This document shows, piece by piece, positions 39,011-48,784 of a stretch of 64,000 nt of DNA. The position numbers were made by a program, and so were the translations under genes. Source of the DNA: Lachancea dasiensis (Eukaryota > Ascomycota > Saccharomycetes > Saccharomycetales > Saccharomycetaceae); NCBI GenBank assembly GCA_900074725.1, contig LT598456.1:627488-691487 (forward strand), written 5' to 3'. Within the stretch, counting starts at the first letter, position 1, and every line of letters starts with the position of its first letter. Under the pieces are notes generated by a model, which was given only the letters and a program-made list of their open reading frames with translations, made no database searches and was not told the DNA's origin.

Positions 39011-39042
39011 ATGATGAGTGTTGCATCGCAGACGGAAATTAG
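39007..39042 (+). promoter_or_regulatory. 11-residue upstream ORF overlapping the QDR3 start
   Basis: ATG at 39007 opens a frame of 11 residues (MNDECCIADGN, stop 39040-39042) that overlaps the QDR3 ATG at 39011 by a shift. Ribosomes starting there would miss the QDR3 start. Confidence 0.45.
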
Positions 39043-40945
39043 TATAGCCAACGAGGATTCTCTGCATACTGCAAACTCGATCGATTCGCTGCCAGAGCAT
39101 TATGTGGCAGGGCCACAGAGCATGCACCCAGAGGTTACAAATGGTCAAGGTACCCATCTGTCAAAGAAATCTACTCTTCGAGATAGGAATTTGATGGTCC
39201 CCAGAGCCCAGAGAAGGGGTATCTTGGCAAATTTCGCGTTAGTACCGGAGTACAAGGATGCCAGGGATTACCCACCGAAACTCAAAGGTCTTATTGTACT
39301 TTTGATCGCATACGCCGCCATGATGGGTCCCATGGGAACCTCCATTATCTACCCGTCAATTAGCCCCATTTCCAAAGATTTTCAAACTCCAACGATCATG
39401 GTCAATGTTTCCGTTGGAGTTTATCTTCTCAGCCTTGGAATCCTACCAATATGGTGGTCTTCTCTGTCGGAGCACAAGGGTCGCAGAACCGTATATGTTC
39501 TCAGTTTCACGCTTTTGCTGGGATTCTGCATTGGGAGCGCTCTTTCGCCAAATATCAACGCTTTCATTGTATTTCGTATGCTATGTGGGGCCTCTTCTGC
39601 GAGCGTTCAGAGTGTTGGGGCTGGCACTGTTGCCGATTTGTTTAAACCGGAACAAAGAGGCAAATACTTAGGCTACTACTATCTCGGCGCCTTAACCGCT
39701 CCTCTTACAGCACCAATCATCGGCGCTTTATTGGTAAGTAGATGGAGCTGGAGGTCAACTCAATGGTTTTTGGTAATTCTTGCGGGGGTTACTGTCTTAC
39801 TAATGACCTTACTTTTGCCTGAGACTTTGAGGGTGCAAGAGAGCAAGAGCGCTATAGCTGCAATTTTGGCCGGAAGGCGGACAGGCGGAAACGTTGTGTC
39901 CGATGAAACCGCTAGTGATGAAGGCCATGCTGAAACCAAACCGGATGAATCTCTTGGCGTTGTGGATTCGAATGTGGCGCGAGACGAGGTGGAAATCAAT
40001 AGAATGATCACCAGAACGAGTGAACTTGCTCAGTATCCTCCCGACGATGACGGACCGCACGGGGATGTCATGGCCCCCCAAATTACCCGACTGCAGACGC
40101 GGGATCGTATCTTGGAACAGCGCCTACGCGAGGGAGAGTTGAAGAAATGGAAAACAAATGTCGAGAAGGAACTAGAGAAACTAGAGAGTGAGCGCGGACA
40201 AAATTTGGTATCTGACACGCCTTCAAAAAATTTGAAGACTGAGCTTTACGTATACTTTGTGAAACCTCTCAAATCTTTGCACTTCCTCGGATTCCCACCA
40301 GTGATGCTTGCTATTACTTTTTCAGCAATATCTTTCGCGATTTTGTATTTTGTCAACATAACGCTCGAATATCAATACGCCAGGCCGCCTTACAATTTCA
40401 AACCTCTATACGTGGGTCTACTATACATTCCTAACTCTGTGACATATATTATTGCCTCTATTTATGGGGGCCGCTGGGTCGATAATTTGCTGAAGAAGCA
40501 TAAAGAAAAGTACGGAATCTTGGTCCCAGAAGCGCGGATTTCGTGGAACGTCGTCACTGCAGTGGTGAGTTTCCCAATATCACTCCTCATCTTTGGATGG
40601 TGTTTAGATAAACATCAGCACTGGGTCACTCCGCTGGTAGGAACTGCTCTTTTTGGGTTCGCCTCTATGATGACTATCGGTGCCACTGTAGCCTATCTCG
40701 TTGACTCTTTGCCAGGGAAGGGCGCCACCGGTGTCGCTTTGAACAATTTGATACGTCAAATCCTTGCGGCAGTAGCTGTTTTCGTCACAGAACCGATGCT
40801 TGAAGGAATGGGAACCGGATGGGCTTTTACCATGTTGGCCATCATTGTAATTGCGGCGAGCTCGGTTCTGATAATTTTGAAGATTAGAGGCGATTACTGG
40901 AGGGAAAACTTTGACCTTCAGAGCTTATACGATAAGCTGGAGTAA
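39011..40945 (+). CDS. QDR3: Multidrug/polyamine MFS transporter Qdr3 (DHA1 family)
   Basis: Twelve-span major-facilitator transporter, drug:H+ antiporter-1 group, at the plasma membrane. The first six spans cover about residues 95-285 with the MFS loop LPIWWSSLSEHKGRRTVYVL and the PxxRG-type KPEQRGKYLGYYYLGALTAP. A long acidic cytoplasmic loop of about 130 residues (290-415) is characteristic of Qdr3 (YBR043C). The 644-aa length is near S. cerevisiae (689). ATG 39011 is followed by ATG 39014; an out-of-frame ATG at 39007 precedes both. Confidence 0.92.
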   Translation: MMSVASQTEISIANEDSLHTANSIDSLPEHYVAGPQSMHPEVTNGQGTHLSKKSTLRDRNLMVPRAQRRGILANFALVPEYKDARDYPPKLKGLIVLLIAYAAMMGPMGTSIIYPSISPISKDFQTPTIMVNVSVGVYLLSLGILPIWWSSLSEHKGRRTVYVLSFTLLLGFCIGSALSPNINAFIVFRMLCGASSASVQSVGAGTVADLFKPEQRGKYLGYYYLGALTAPLTAPIIGALLVSRWSWRSTQWFLVILAGVTVLLMTLLLPETLRVQESKSAIAAILAGRRTGGNVVSDETASDEGHAETKPDESLGVVDSNVARDEVEINRMITRTSELAQYPPDDDGPHGDVMAPQITRLQTRDRILEQRLREGELKKWKTNVEKELEKLESERGQNLVSDTPSKNLKTELYVYFVKPLKSLHFLGFPPVMLAITFSAISFAILYFVNITLEYQYARPPYNFKPLYVGLLYIPNSVTYIIASIYGGRWVDNLLKKHKEKYGILVPEARISWNVVTAVVSFPISLLIFGWCLDKHQHWVTPLVGTALFGFASMMTIGATVAYLVDSLPGKGATGVALNNLIRQILAAVAVFVTEPMLEGMGTGWAFTMLAIIVIAASSVLIILKIRGDYWRENFDLQSLYDKLE

Positions 40946-41290
40946 AGTGTTATTTCTGCACTCAGTTCACCATGGCATTCAACTCCTTCTACAACTACAG
41001 GCTAACTCTTGTTGGGCCATTATTTGTGGCCATTAAAACTGGGGAATTGTTAGCCTATTTTAGTTCCAATACATGGCTTGTAATTACTTAGAACATTGTC
41101 AACCATACTTCTGCAAATGTTATGAAGATGTGTCACCTGTAGATCATATTTAAAGCTGACCTAATAAAATTAATATAATTCTTACAACTTTATATCAGTC
41201 ATCTCGCCAAGAATCCCTGATGGAAATCAAACAAACAATTTTTGGGAGGCTAACAACTACTTTGTAACTTTGTTAGACGAGCATTATACC
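40946..41290. other. QDR3-CST26 intergenic region
   Basis: 345 bp, A/T-rich, with nothing recognised beyond promoter-like sequence. Confidence 0.5.
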
Positions 41291-42493
41291 ATGCGGGCCG
41301 GCTTAGTGGGACAGCGTGCGATAAAATTGTTGATCACGTCGGCATCGATACTTATATTCTTTCAAGGGGCACTCGCCATCGTAACACACCAATTTTTGGC
41401 AAACCTGCTTTTAACACACGATCCCGTTCGCAAGCAGAAACACTTGGATTATAGCAAAAAGAGCTTTATCCTGTTACTGATTACTATCTTGGATATCGTC
41501 GCCCCTTCAAAGGTTAGGATTACTACGGATAGTTGCTCGATCCCACAAAATTTTGTGGTAAATGACCTCAAAACAGGAGGACTGTTATCAGGTCTCAAAA
41601 GAAAGTCTGTGATTATTTCTAACCATCAAATCTACACCGATTGGGTATTTCTGTGGTGGCTGACTTATACAGGAGGTTTAGCAGGAAATGTGTTCATTAT
41701 GCTAAAGAAATCACTCGAACGTATACCGATCATGGGATATGGGATGAAAAACTTCAAGTTCATTTTTATGAATCGAAAGTGGAGTAAGGACAAGATTAAT
41801 CTGGCCAACAGGCTGAATGATATGGACCACAATGCCCGGGGCGTCGGAGAATTAGCGGGCAAGAGATTTAAATCCAAAACAGCAGATGGACTCGAGGTTT
41901 GGTCAGATAATGACCCCGATGACGTTAACACTAAAGAAATTAGCTGGCCATATTCGCTGATTATTTTCCCCGAAGGTACCAATTTGAGCCAAAACACCAG
42001 AAACAAGAGCGAAATATTCGCTTCAAAAGCAAACTTATCTAACTTCAAAAATTTGGTCATTCCTCGAGTGACTGGATTGAGGTTTGCTCTTCAAAACTTA
42101 AAAAATAGCTGTGAGGTAGTGTATGACGCTACTATAGGCTATTCCGGAGTCAAGCAACATGAATATGGGCAAGACATTTATAAGCTTGGAAACATATTTC
42201 TGAAGGGCCATTCACCAGAACTGGTAGATATCCATCTTAGGGCTATTGACCTGCATGACATACCCATTGATGATGAAAAAGAGTTTACTGAGTGGCTGCT
42301 CAACGTGTGGAGAGAGAAAGACGAACTGCTGAATTATTACTATTCTACGGGAACTTTTTCGAAGGATGATGCTAGGACCCAAATTGTTACAGGTTCATGT
42401 AGAATCAAGAAGGCAGAAATGGGTCAAATCTTGGCTATTCCCTTCTTGAGCTTCTTTATGCTTGCCCTTTATTTTTGGAATAAGTATACTTGA
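41291..42493 (+). CDS. CST26: PlsC-family acyltransferase (Cst26/Psi1-YDR018C type)
   Basis: Membrane lysophospholipid acyltransferase. S. cerevisiae Cst26 puts stearoyl chains on the sn-1 position of phosphatidylinositol. The catalytic NHxxxxD motif is SNHQIYTDWVFLWW (near residue 110) and the second PlsC block is FPEGTNLS (near residue 230). Hydrophobic segments lie at the N-terminus (LLITSASILIFFQGALAIV) and the C-terminus (ILAIPFLSFFMLALYFW). ATG 41291 gives 400 aa (S. cerevisiae 397). One gene here stands for the duplicate pair CST26 (YBR042C) and YDR018C. Confidence 0.92.
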   Translation: MRAGLVGQRAIKLLITSASILIFFQGALAIVTHQFLANLLLTHDPVRKQKHLDYSKKSFILLLITILDIVAPSKVRITTDSCSIPQNFVVNDLKTGGLLSGLKRKSVIISNHQIYTDWVFLWWLTYTGGLAGNVFIMLKKSLERIPIMGYGMKNFKFIFMNRKWSKDKINLANRLNDMDHNARGVGELAGKRFKSKTADGLEVWSDNDPDDVNTKEISWPYSLIIFPEGTNLSQNTRNKSEIFASKANLSNFKNLVIPRVTGLRFALQNLKNSCEVVYDATIGYSGVKQHEYGQDIYKLGNIFLKGHSPELVDIHLRAIDLHDIPIDDEKEFTEWLLNVWREKDELLNYYYSTGTFSKDDARTQIVTGSCRIKKAEMGQILAIPFLSFFMLALYFWNKYT

Positions 42494-42604
42494 TAATGCT
42501 GCTATGAAGCAAAAGCTGGAGTGATACAATGCAGGGTTCTTCTACATTTTGCAGTAGTGTGGAAGCGAAGGGAAGTAACGTAATATGCAAACAATGACTA
42601 AAAC

Positions 42605-44617
42605 TTAGAGCTTAGCGGTTCCTGATGTTATATCAATCCAATCCGCATTTGTGAGTGGCTTGTACTCAGCACCATTCTTCAACCAGTACAAAATATCATC
42701 GCCTCCCACACCATGAGGCAAAACTTGATTTTTGTAATTCTTTTTCATGATCTTATGATTACCAGTGTGCTCAATTTCTTCAACGAATTTGATAAATGTA
42801 GGCAGAGCATACTTGGGAAGGCTCTTTCTTAAAGTGGATAGCATCTCATTTAAAAAATTTACATCCCCACTAAAATTTCGAGCCTGTGGAGCCAGTTCTA
42901 AGACCGCAAAACCCGCTCTTCCTTCGTGCTTTGGAACACTGATACCAACCACAACGACTGCAGAAATCTTGTCATTGGCAAAAGCCATGATTTGGTCTTC
43001 CACTTCAGCAGCTGACACGTTCTCAGATTTCCACCTAAACGTGTCGCCCATTCTATCAACGAAATACCACAAATTTTGGTCATCGGACTTCAAGAGGTCA
43101 CCCGAGCGATACCAAGCATCCCCTTTTCGGAAGACATCTCGCAAGACTTTTGATTTCGTAGCTTTTTTATTTCCTAGATAGCCTTGAAAAGTGGCTTCAG
43201 GCTTTTTGGGTAGGAAAATTTTCATCAGCATTTCACCAGGTACACCTACTGGTGCTACCTCACAGAAACCCTTCGTATTCCTGTAGACCTGGCTTTCGTC
43301 ATCGGGATCCACTTTGACGATGGTTTGTTGGATCGAAAGGATCTTACTGATGAAAGTTCCGTAACTTCTGCATGCTCCTATACCAGGGTCTCCTCTCTGG
43401 AATGTGGTTGTTGCAAAAGGAGCTTCGGTAGATGCATAAAACTCTCCAATGACGTTAATGCCAAATCTATTTTTGAAATCTTGCCATATATCAGCTCTCA
43501 GACCATTCCCATATGCGATCTTAACGCAATGCTTTGTCTCATATTCAGAAACTGGTGTGTGTAACAAGTAGCGACAAATTTCACCCACATATTGAATGTG
43601 GGTAGATTTTGTCAAAGAAGCCTGCTTCCAAAACGAACTAGCGGAAAACTTGTTTGATATCGCAACACATCCACCCTGTGAGAAGACGGCACATACGCCC
43701 AACAGAGCAGCTGTAGAATGATATAATGGCATTGCCGTGAAAACCGTAGAATTCTTTTTAATTCGCAAAATATGCCCAAATAAAGTACAACCAATAACAG
43801 CCTTTCTCCAGGACATAATCGCAGATTTAGGAAGACCTGTCGTTCCTGATGTATAAATCAGACACGCCGCTTGAAAATCAGTAGCGAAAGGGGGAGAGCG
43901 TTTCTCTACTTCCTGCAGAAACTGAGGCGAATTTGGGTTCATAATGGTCTCGTAGACAGTTTCCTCATTCATGTAGTGAAGCTTAACCTGAGGCAGTTCC
44001 TTTGTTATGGTAGTCTCGGTTTCTTTCAGTGCAGCACCAACTTGTGGGTCAATAAAAACAGCGCGCACGTTCGCAATTCTTATGGAATGCACTAGCGGTG
44101 TTCCTACAGAATTGTAGTTTAAGAACGACGGAATAGCACCAATATTCCATAGTGCAAACCACAGGAAAATAAACATCGGCTTATTTGCATAGTCGATCGC
44201 TACAGTGTGTCCTTCCCTCACGCCGTATTCATGATATAGCACGTACGAGAGCCTCAGAACGATATCATAAGTCTCACGGTAGGTGTAAGACTCTAAATCA
44301 AAGTCACCCTTTCTGTTCAAAGGTCTGGGGTATGAAATGCAGGATAGACTCCCAGAGTTTTTGACGTGGCGCTCGAAGGTGTACCAAAATTGAAACTTCC
44401 CACGGTAGACACTCCACATGTACCGCGGGACAGCTAACAGAAAATAAGTTGCAATGTACCAATCATCCTTGATTTTATGTCGGTCATCCAAACTTTGAAA
44501 CCATCCGCCACATAAAATTGTCATGAGCCGTACCAGCAGCACTATTGGTAATGCTATTGCTCGGAACACAAATTTGAGCACCCGGACTACCACAAAGCTC
44601 ACTTCGTGATCTGCCAT
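42605..44617 (-). CDS. FAT1: Fat1, very-long-chain acyl-CoA synthetase and fatty-acid transporter
   Basis: FATP-family enzyme that activates very-long-chain fatty acids and aids uptake at ER/lipid droplet/peroxisome and plasma membrane. The AMP-binding motif is IYTSGTTGLPKSAIMSWRKA (residues about 255-275). The FATP/VLACS motif follows as YRSGDLLKSDDQNLWYFVDR with MGDTFRWKSENVSAAEVEDQ. An N-terminal hydrophobic segment covers residues 10-38. At 670 aa it equals S. cerevisiae Fat1 (669). The C-terminus is AKL, a plausible type 1 peroxisomal signal (S. cerevisiae ends IKL). FIG1, on the same strand, follows as in YBR041W-YBR040W. Confidence 0.96.
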   Translation of the reverse strand: MADHEVSFVVVRVLKFVFRAIALPIVLLVRLMTILCGGWFQSLDDRHKIKDDWYIATYFLLAVPRYMWSVYRGKFQFWYTFERHVKNSGSLSCISYPRPLNRKGDFDLESYTYRETYDIVLRLSYVLYHEYGVREGHTVAIDYANKPMFIFLWFALWNIGAIPSFLNYNSVGTPLVHSIRIANVRAVFIDPQVGAALKETETTITKELPQVKLHYMNEETVYETIMNPNSPQFLQEVEKRSPPFATDFQAACLIYTSGTTGLPKSAIMSWRKAVIGCTLFGHILRIKKNSTVFTAMPLYHSTAALLGVCAVFSQGGCVAISNKFSASSFWKQASLTKSTHIQYVGEICRYLLHTPVSEYETKHCVKIAYGNGLRADIWQDFKNRFGINVIGEFYASTEAPFATTTFQRGDPGIGACRSYGTFISKILSIQQTIVKVDPDDESQVYRNTKGFCEVAPVGVPGEMLMKIFLPKKPEATFQGYLGNKKATKSKVLRDVFRKGDAWYRSGDLLKSDDQNLWYFVDRMGDTFRWKSENVSAAEVEDQIMAFANDKISAVVVVGISVPKHEGRAGFAVLELAPQARNFSGDVNFLNEMLSTLRKSLPKYALPTFIKFVEEIEHTGNHKIMKKNYKNQVLPHGVGGDDILYWLKNGAEYKPLTNADWIDITSGTAKL

Positions 44618-44782
44618 TTGAACGAACGATAAATACGCTTAAGCCTCAACTAGACTACTCAAGTATTCAAACAGTTCCAAGCCCAAGGATTCGGTCTATC
44701 TTGAAGTGTCTTCTACCTCTTAGGACTTCTCAAGTGTTGTTTCTCCATTGTGACGAGATATATAACTCATATACATACATAT

Positions 44783-44801
44783 AAATATATATATATATAT
44801 T
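44783..44801. repeat. (AT)n microsatellite between FAT1 and FIG1
   Basis: An uninterrupted AT run preceded by ATACATACATATAA. It lies in the FIG1 3' / FAT1 promoter region. Confidence 0.8.
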
Positions 44802-44844
44802 GGCACCAACCTGTAAGGAACAAACAAAAAGGCAGGGATAGCCA

Positions 44845-45747
44845 TCAACCTGGAACCTTACCCCATAGCCAATGTTGACCCTTCACTGTGATTTCTGGAA
44901 TCAAACGGGTTGGATCTTTTTTAACCTTATCGATTTCATCACTCAAAGACCTGCGATCTCTAAAATACAATGCCCATAGGATTAGGCAGTTGACACATAG
45001 AAGAGCGAATGCAAACCATGCCATCATGCTGGCTTTTGTCCCCGTTTTAACTGTAATAATTCCCATGGATGCGTGTGGCACATAAGATCTGCTAGCACGG
45101 ATGGCCACATTTGTCCACATAGCACCCAATCCCCAGACTAGAGTCAGTACCGGGCTTAAGGTCAGGAGGAACCAGTCTAAGTAGCTCTTCCCGGGTATTT
45201 TGGGAATAGTAGCGCATAGGGTCGTGCAGAACATGAGCAGTGCAAGCACGATAACCGCCATTAGGATGTAAGGATGAATGAGATGAACAGAGTTGTCTTG
45301 AGCCAATTGCATGATGTTAAGTTCGGTAGCCTGGGTTGAAGTGGTATTTTTGGAATCGCTGTTTGAAGTCCGAATGTTAAATATTTTGACACTGAGGTCT
45401 TGGTAGAGTGGTATGCTGGAGACGTTTTTCCTGTCGTAACAGAGCGTTTCCTGTGGAGAGTAATTAGTCGGAAGATTCATAATACAGATGCCCATGTATC
45501 CAGCACGGATCGAAACCTTTTCTAAATGAGCAGTCTCATTGTCGGCGTTGAATGACGTCGAAATTATGTTGTACATGGGCGATTTTGTCGAGAAACGAAA
45601 ACTTGTCAGGTAGGTTGATGATTGGGAAGGATTATTGTTGCCGACTAACAGGAATATCAACAAGAATATTGCTACTATATCAACTAGCATCGCAAAAAAC
45701 CGCGGCATTCTCTTGGCTACAAACCAGATCATGGTTAGCGGAAGCAT
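44845..45747 (-). CDS. FIG1: Fig1, mating-induced membrane protein of the low-affinity calcium system
   Basis: Four-span claudin-like membrane protein needed for pheromone-induced Ca2+ influx and cell fusion. Spans lie at about residues 16-36, 160-180, 197-217 and 241-262. The Fig1 signature GxxGxC is GYMGIC at residues 83-88 in the first extracellular loop. At 300 aa it equals S. cerevisiae Fig1 (298, YBR040W). The promoter holds several Ste12-type elements. Confidence 0.93.
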   Translation of the reverse strand: MLPLTMIWFVAKRMPRFFAMLVDIVAIFLLIFLLVGNNNPSQSSTYLTSFRFSTKSPMYNIISTSFNADNETAHLEKVSIRAGYMGICIMNLPTNYSPQETLCYDRKNVSSIPLYQDLSVKIFNIRTSNSDSKNTTSTQATELNIMQLAQDNSVHLIHPYILMAVIVLALLMFCTTLCATIPKIPGKSYLDWFLLTLSPVLTLVWGLGAMWTNVAIRASRSYVPHASMGIITVKTGTKASMMAWFAFALLCVNCLILWALYFRDRRSLSDEIDKVKKDPTRLIPEITVKGQHWLWGKVPG

Positions 45748-46464
45748 TGTTTTTGTATTCTGAGGCTACAGTGGAGCCTTCGCTTGTCGCATCGGAACTC
45801 TCAAGATGGGCTCTTTATATACAACTCGGTATGAATTTACGGATAGTAATCTGCTGAAACATATGGCTTGGTGACAACAATCAGATGTGACAATGTGTTT
45901 TACTTTGAGTCACCTCTGAAACCTGGGTCGTATGAGTGAAGCGTTTCATGTTGGTTCTGAACGACACAGAAGAAACCATAAAGCTATAAGCCGCGCTGCT
46001 AATCTACTAAATCAATTGTCGCTGGGTTTACATGGGCCACTCGCTGTTTCATCAAATCGCTTTTTAGAAGTGTAGTTAATTAGCATAGGATATTTCACGC
46101 CTATAAAAAGCGGTTAATACAAGTTGAGGAAGCGTTAGACAAGTTAGACTTTCATTACCAATTTTCGGCGTACGAAGGGAGTGAGAGTCTGTTATGGTAG
46201 CATGTTTAAGCAGTCCGAGGAATATACCCTAGACGTTAGCAAAGTTTCAATGTCCGGACAAAGATGGAAAGAGCAGTAAAACAACGTGCTTCTACGCTAC
46301 CATTTACTGCAGTTTTTCTCTAGGTCTTCGGTTCACCAGCTCAAGCAGTTGTTCATGTTCCTCATCTAACTCAAAGCTTCCTCGAGAATATATTTGAATC
46401 GTGTATGTAAATTCTTTATGTCATTCGTTAAAAAGCGCAGTAATATACCGCGTCTACAGACCTT
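45748..46464. other. FIG1 upstream / ATP3 downstream region
   Basis: 717 bp. The FIG1-proximal 310 bp carry pheromone-response elements and a TATATA at about 45817-45822. A TGAGTCA is at 45905-45911. No gene is seen. Confidence 0.6.
45855..46051 (-). promoter_or_regulatory. Cluster of pheromone-response elements (Ste12) upstream of FIG1
   Basis: Two perfect elements: TGAAACA (45855-45861) and TGTTTCA (46045-46051). Two one-mismatch copies lie between: TGAAACC (45917-45923) and CGTTTCA (45942-45948). Ste12 binds TGAAACA, and FIG1 is a classic pheromone-induced gene. Confidence 0.7.
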
Positions 46465-47352
46465 TTAGCCCAAGGAGGAGGCACCGGTGATGATGTCGAC
46501 CAATTCGTTTGTGATAACGGCTTGTCTTGTTCTGTTGTACAGAATGGAGTATTTGTTGATCATGTCACCAGCGTTCTTAGAGGCATTGTCCATGGCGTTT
46601 CTTCTGGCGGAAATCTCAGCAGCGTAACCATCAGCCATGGCAGACAAGATTTGGTTGGCCAAAGTGAATTCAAACAAATCCTGAGAAACCTTGTTGTCAG
46701 CGTCAATTTCGAACTTAGCGAACGATGGGGATTGCTCAATGGCTTCTGGGTTGTACACAGGCTTGACGCTGGGCTCGAACGATAGCGAAGACACAGGGTT
46801 GTTGTAGAAAATCTTGATCTTAGAGTACTGCTTGCCTAGTTTTAGAATTTCGTTGGCAATCAAAGCGGATTCCTCGAAGGTTGGAGCTTCCTTGCCGACA
46901 CCGTTGAAGGCCAACTTCACGTGTTCGCCATGTGTTCTAAGCAGTTGAGCCTTGACTTTGTCGCCTACGCAAACGACGTCAGCCTCTGGCGTCTTGGAAA
47001 GCTGGTTACGCACAGCCTTGGACAGTTGCGAGTGAATCGAACCACAAAGACCCTTGTCGGAGGTTACAGCAATGATGAGCTCACTAGGAGTGCCCTCGGC
47101 AGCTTCCAAAGGCTTGGTTTCAGCGCTCTGATAGAACTCGCGTTCAGCGGCCGAATACTCTCTAGCAGTTGCCTTGGCTCTTTCGGCCTTGGACAAACGG
47201 GTGGACGCAACGATCTTCATGGTCTTGGTGATCTTTTCAATGTTTTTGATCGACTTCAAACGCATTTCAATTTCACGCAAAGTGGCATAGTTTCTGGCGG
47301 CGTTCATGCCGGCCATTGTACGGGCACCAAGGGCACCGGTTCTCACAAACAT
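46465..47352 (-). CDS. ATP3: Mitochondrial F1F0 ATP synthase gamma subunit
   Basis: Rotor shaft of the F1 ATPase in the mitochondrial matrix. The N-terminus MFVRTGALGARTMAGMNAAR is a presequence, and mature sequence begins around ATLREIEMRLKSIKNIEKIT. Gamma-subunit signatures are TSDKGLCGSIHSQLSK and the C-terminal ISARRNAMDNASKNAGDMIN with RQAVITNELVDIITGA. At 295 aa it is close to S. cerevisiae Atp3 (311, YBR039W). The promoter contains a Reb1 site and a CCAAT-type element. Confidence 0.96.
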   Translation of the reverse strand: MFVRTGALGARTMAGMNAARNYATLREIEMRLKSIKNIEKITKTMKIVASTRLSKAERAKATAREYSAAEREFYQSAETKPLEAAEGTPSELIIAVTSDKGLCGSIHSQLSKAVRNQLSKTPEADVVCVGDKVKAQLLRTHGEHVKLAFNGVGKEAPTFEESALIANEILKLGKQYSKIKIFYNNPVSSLSFEPSVKPVYNPEAIEQSPSFAKFEIDADNKVSQDLFEFTLANQILSAMADGYAAEISARRNAMDNASKNAGDMINKYSILYNRTRQAVITNELVDIITGASSLG

Positions 47353-48658
47353 ATTAACTTGCGAATTAGATCACACACACGCACTGAAAGAGAGAGAGAG
47401 AGACACCTTTCTAACGGCAGGAGCGTTTCAGTTAAAGCACTTGGATAATAATTGTTCGACAGGTTTTCCAGTTTCCTGTATGGATTTTCAACTTTGAGCT
47501 GAAATTTCGACCGGGTAACCATGTGAATAACGGAATATGATTGGCCGAAATGACAAACGCTCACGAACGACATCATCCTGGCCAACTTTGAGCACATATC
47601 ACAGGCATATACACATGAATTTATGGAAAGCTCGTGGTACACATGTTAAGTTGCACTTGCGCCCGCTTCGAGAGCAGTTTGTGGATAGTTCACATATGAT
47701 CATTTTGTACTATTCTGTCGCCGGCCTGCGAAATGCGATGAGGCTCGCACTTTGAATCTGTCAAGGCATACTTGTGGAGGGGAACTCTTGCTAGTTCACA
47801 ACCGCGAATCGAGATAGACGGCCGCCGCGAGTTACTCCGGAAAAAGCAAAGTGGAACAGATGATGTAGCTGCACCAAGTGATCTACTGATGTTTTAGCGC
47901 CCGCCAGCATCGTTTCGACCAGCGAAAAAGCTCACGCTTGGGGAAGAGGAGAGACTCCGTTGACGAGATTCTGCGTGCTCCTCCAGTATAATTTAGTCCG
48001 TGGTTGCTTGGTGCTCTGTTATCTGGGGCTGGCAAAAACTACATGCGAGCCACGAGATGGAAAATAGGATCAAGGAACTCCAATATCGAATGTCTCTCAA
48101 CAGTCGTGCTTTCGGAAACCACAATTACCAAGGTGCTTCAGCGTGCTGAAGTTTGGTTCCCACTTCAGTCGTCTAGCTGAAACAGAAAAATGAAGGCCGA
48201 TGGAAATTTAAACAAGATGCGCCTAACAGTCCTATCTGTAAGAAATATTAATACCATACAGCGACTGACTAGCTTCCATAAATGAACGGAAGCATTATCG
48301 GCCATCGTTTTATTTCAATACTCTCTAACTTGCCTCCGCGTGCTTGCAAAAACCACAATCAAATGACAAGTGTCCAAAGATCGTACTACAGCTGCCAAAT
48401 GCAGGAGTTTTGCGGTCTTTCAGTGCCATTATGCTGATCATTGACTTTGAATTTTCTCGCTATTTGAGAAAAGTAGACAGCCCTACGAAAAAGGCCTCTC
48501 TCAGCTGGCAGAAACTTAGCCTCCAACTTTCCCCACTTGATAGCACTCACTCGATCTGTCTAGAACAGGTATTGTGTTTTCCTTCAGAGGTTTCAGTTTC
48601 ATTTATCTTGCTGGCTCATCTCTTCATTTTATAAATTTAATCTTTAAATTCTAAACAC
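47353..48658. other. ATP3-KCS1 divergent intergenic region
   Basis: About 1.3 kb shared by two divergent genes. It has a (GA)n tract at about 47388-47402. CHS2, SCO1 and CSG2, which follow ATP3 in S. cerevisiae, are absent. No frame looks coding. Confidence 0.55.
47512..47545 (-). promoter_or_regulatory. Reb1 site and HAP (CCAAT) element upstream of ATP3
   Basis: CGGGTAA (47512-47518) is a perfect Reb1 core about 160 bp before the ATP3 ATG. TGATTGGC (47538-47545) is a CCAAT element in the form bound by the Hap2/3/4/5 complex, which drives respiratory genes. Confidence 0.55.
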
Positions 48659-48784
48659 ATGGGAACAGACACTTTGTACCTAAATCCTGAAGGAGTAGCG
48701 TTTACACGTCGATTTGAGTCCCAAACTGAACCTTCAACTTCTATTTGGGCTTTGAATATAGTGCTGTTGCTACAGATCGAATAA
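48659..48784 (+). promoter_or_regulatory. 41-codon upstream ORF ending at the KCS1 start (TAATG overlap)
   Basis: ATG at 48659, stop TAA at 48782-48784. The last A of the stop is the first A of the KCS1 ATG (48784-48786). This arrangement permits termination-reinitiation coupling if it lies in the transcript. The peptide (MGTDTLYLNPEGVAF...) is unknown. Confidence 0.5.

Noticed and set aside
48105-48130. Reverse TTTCCGAAAG as a centromere CDEIII
   Set aside because: The adjoining sequence is not A/T-rich and lacks a CDEI element.
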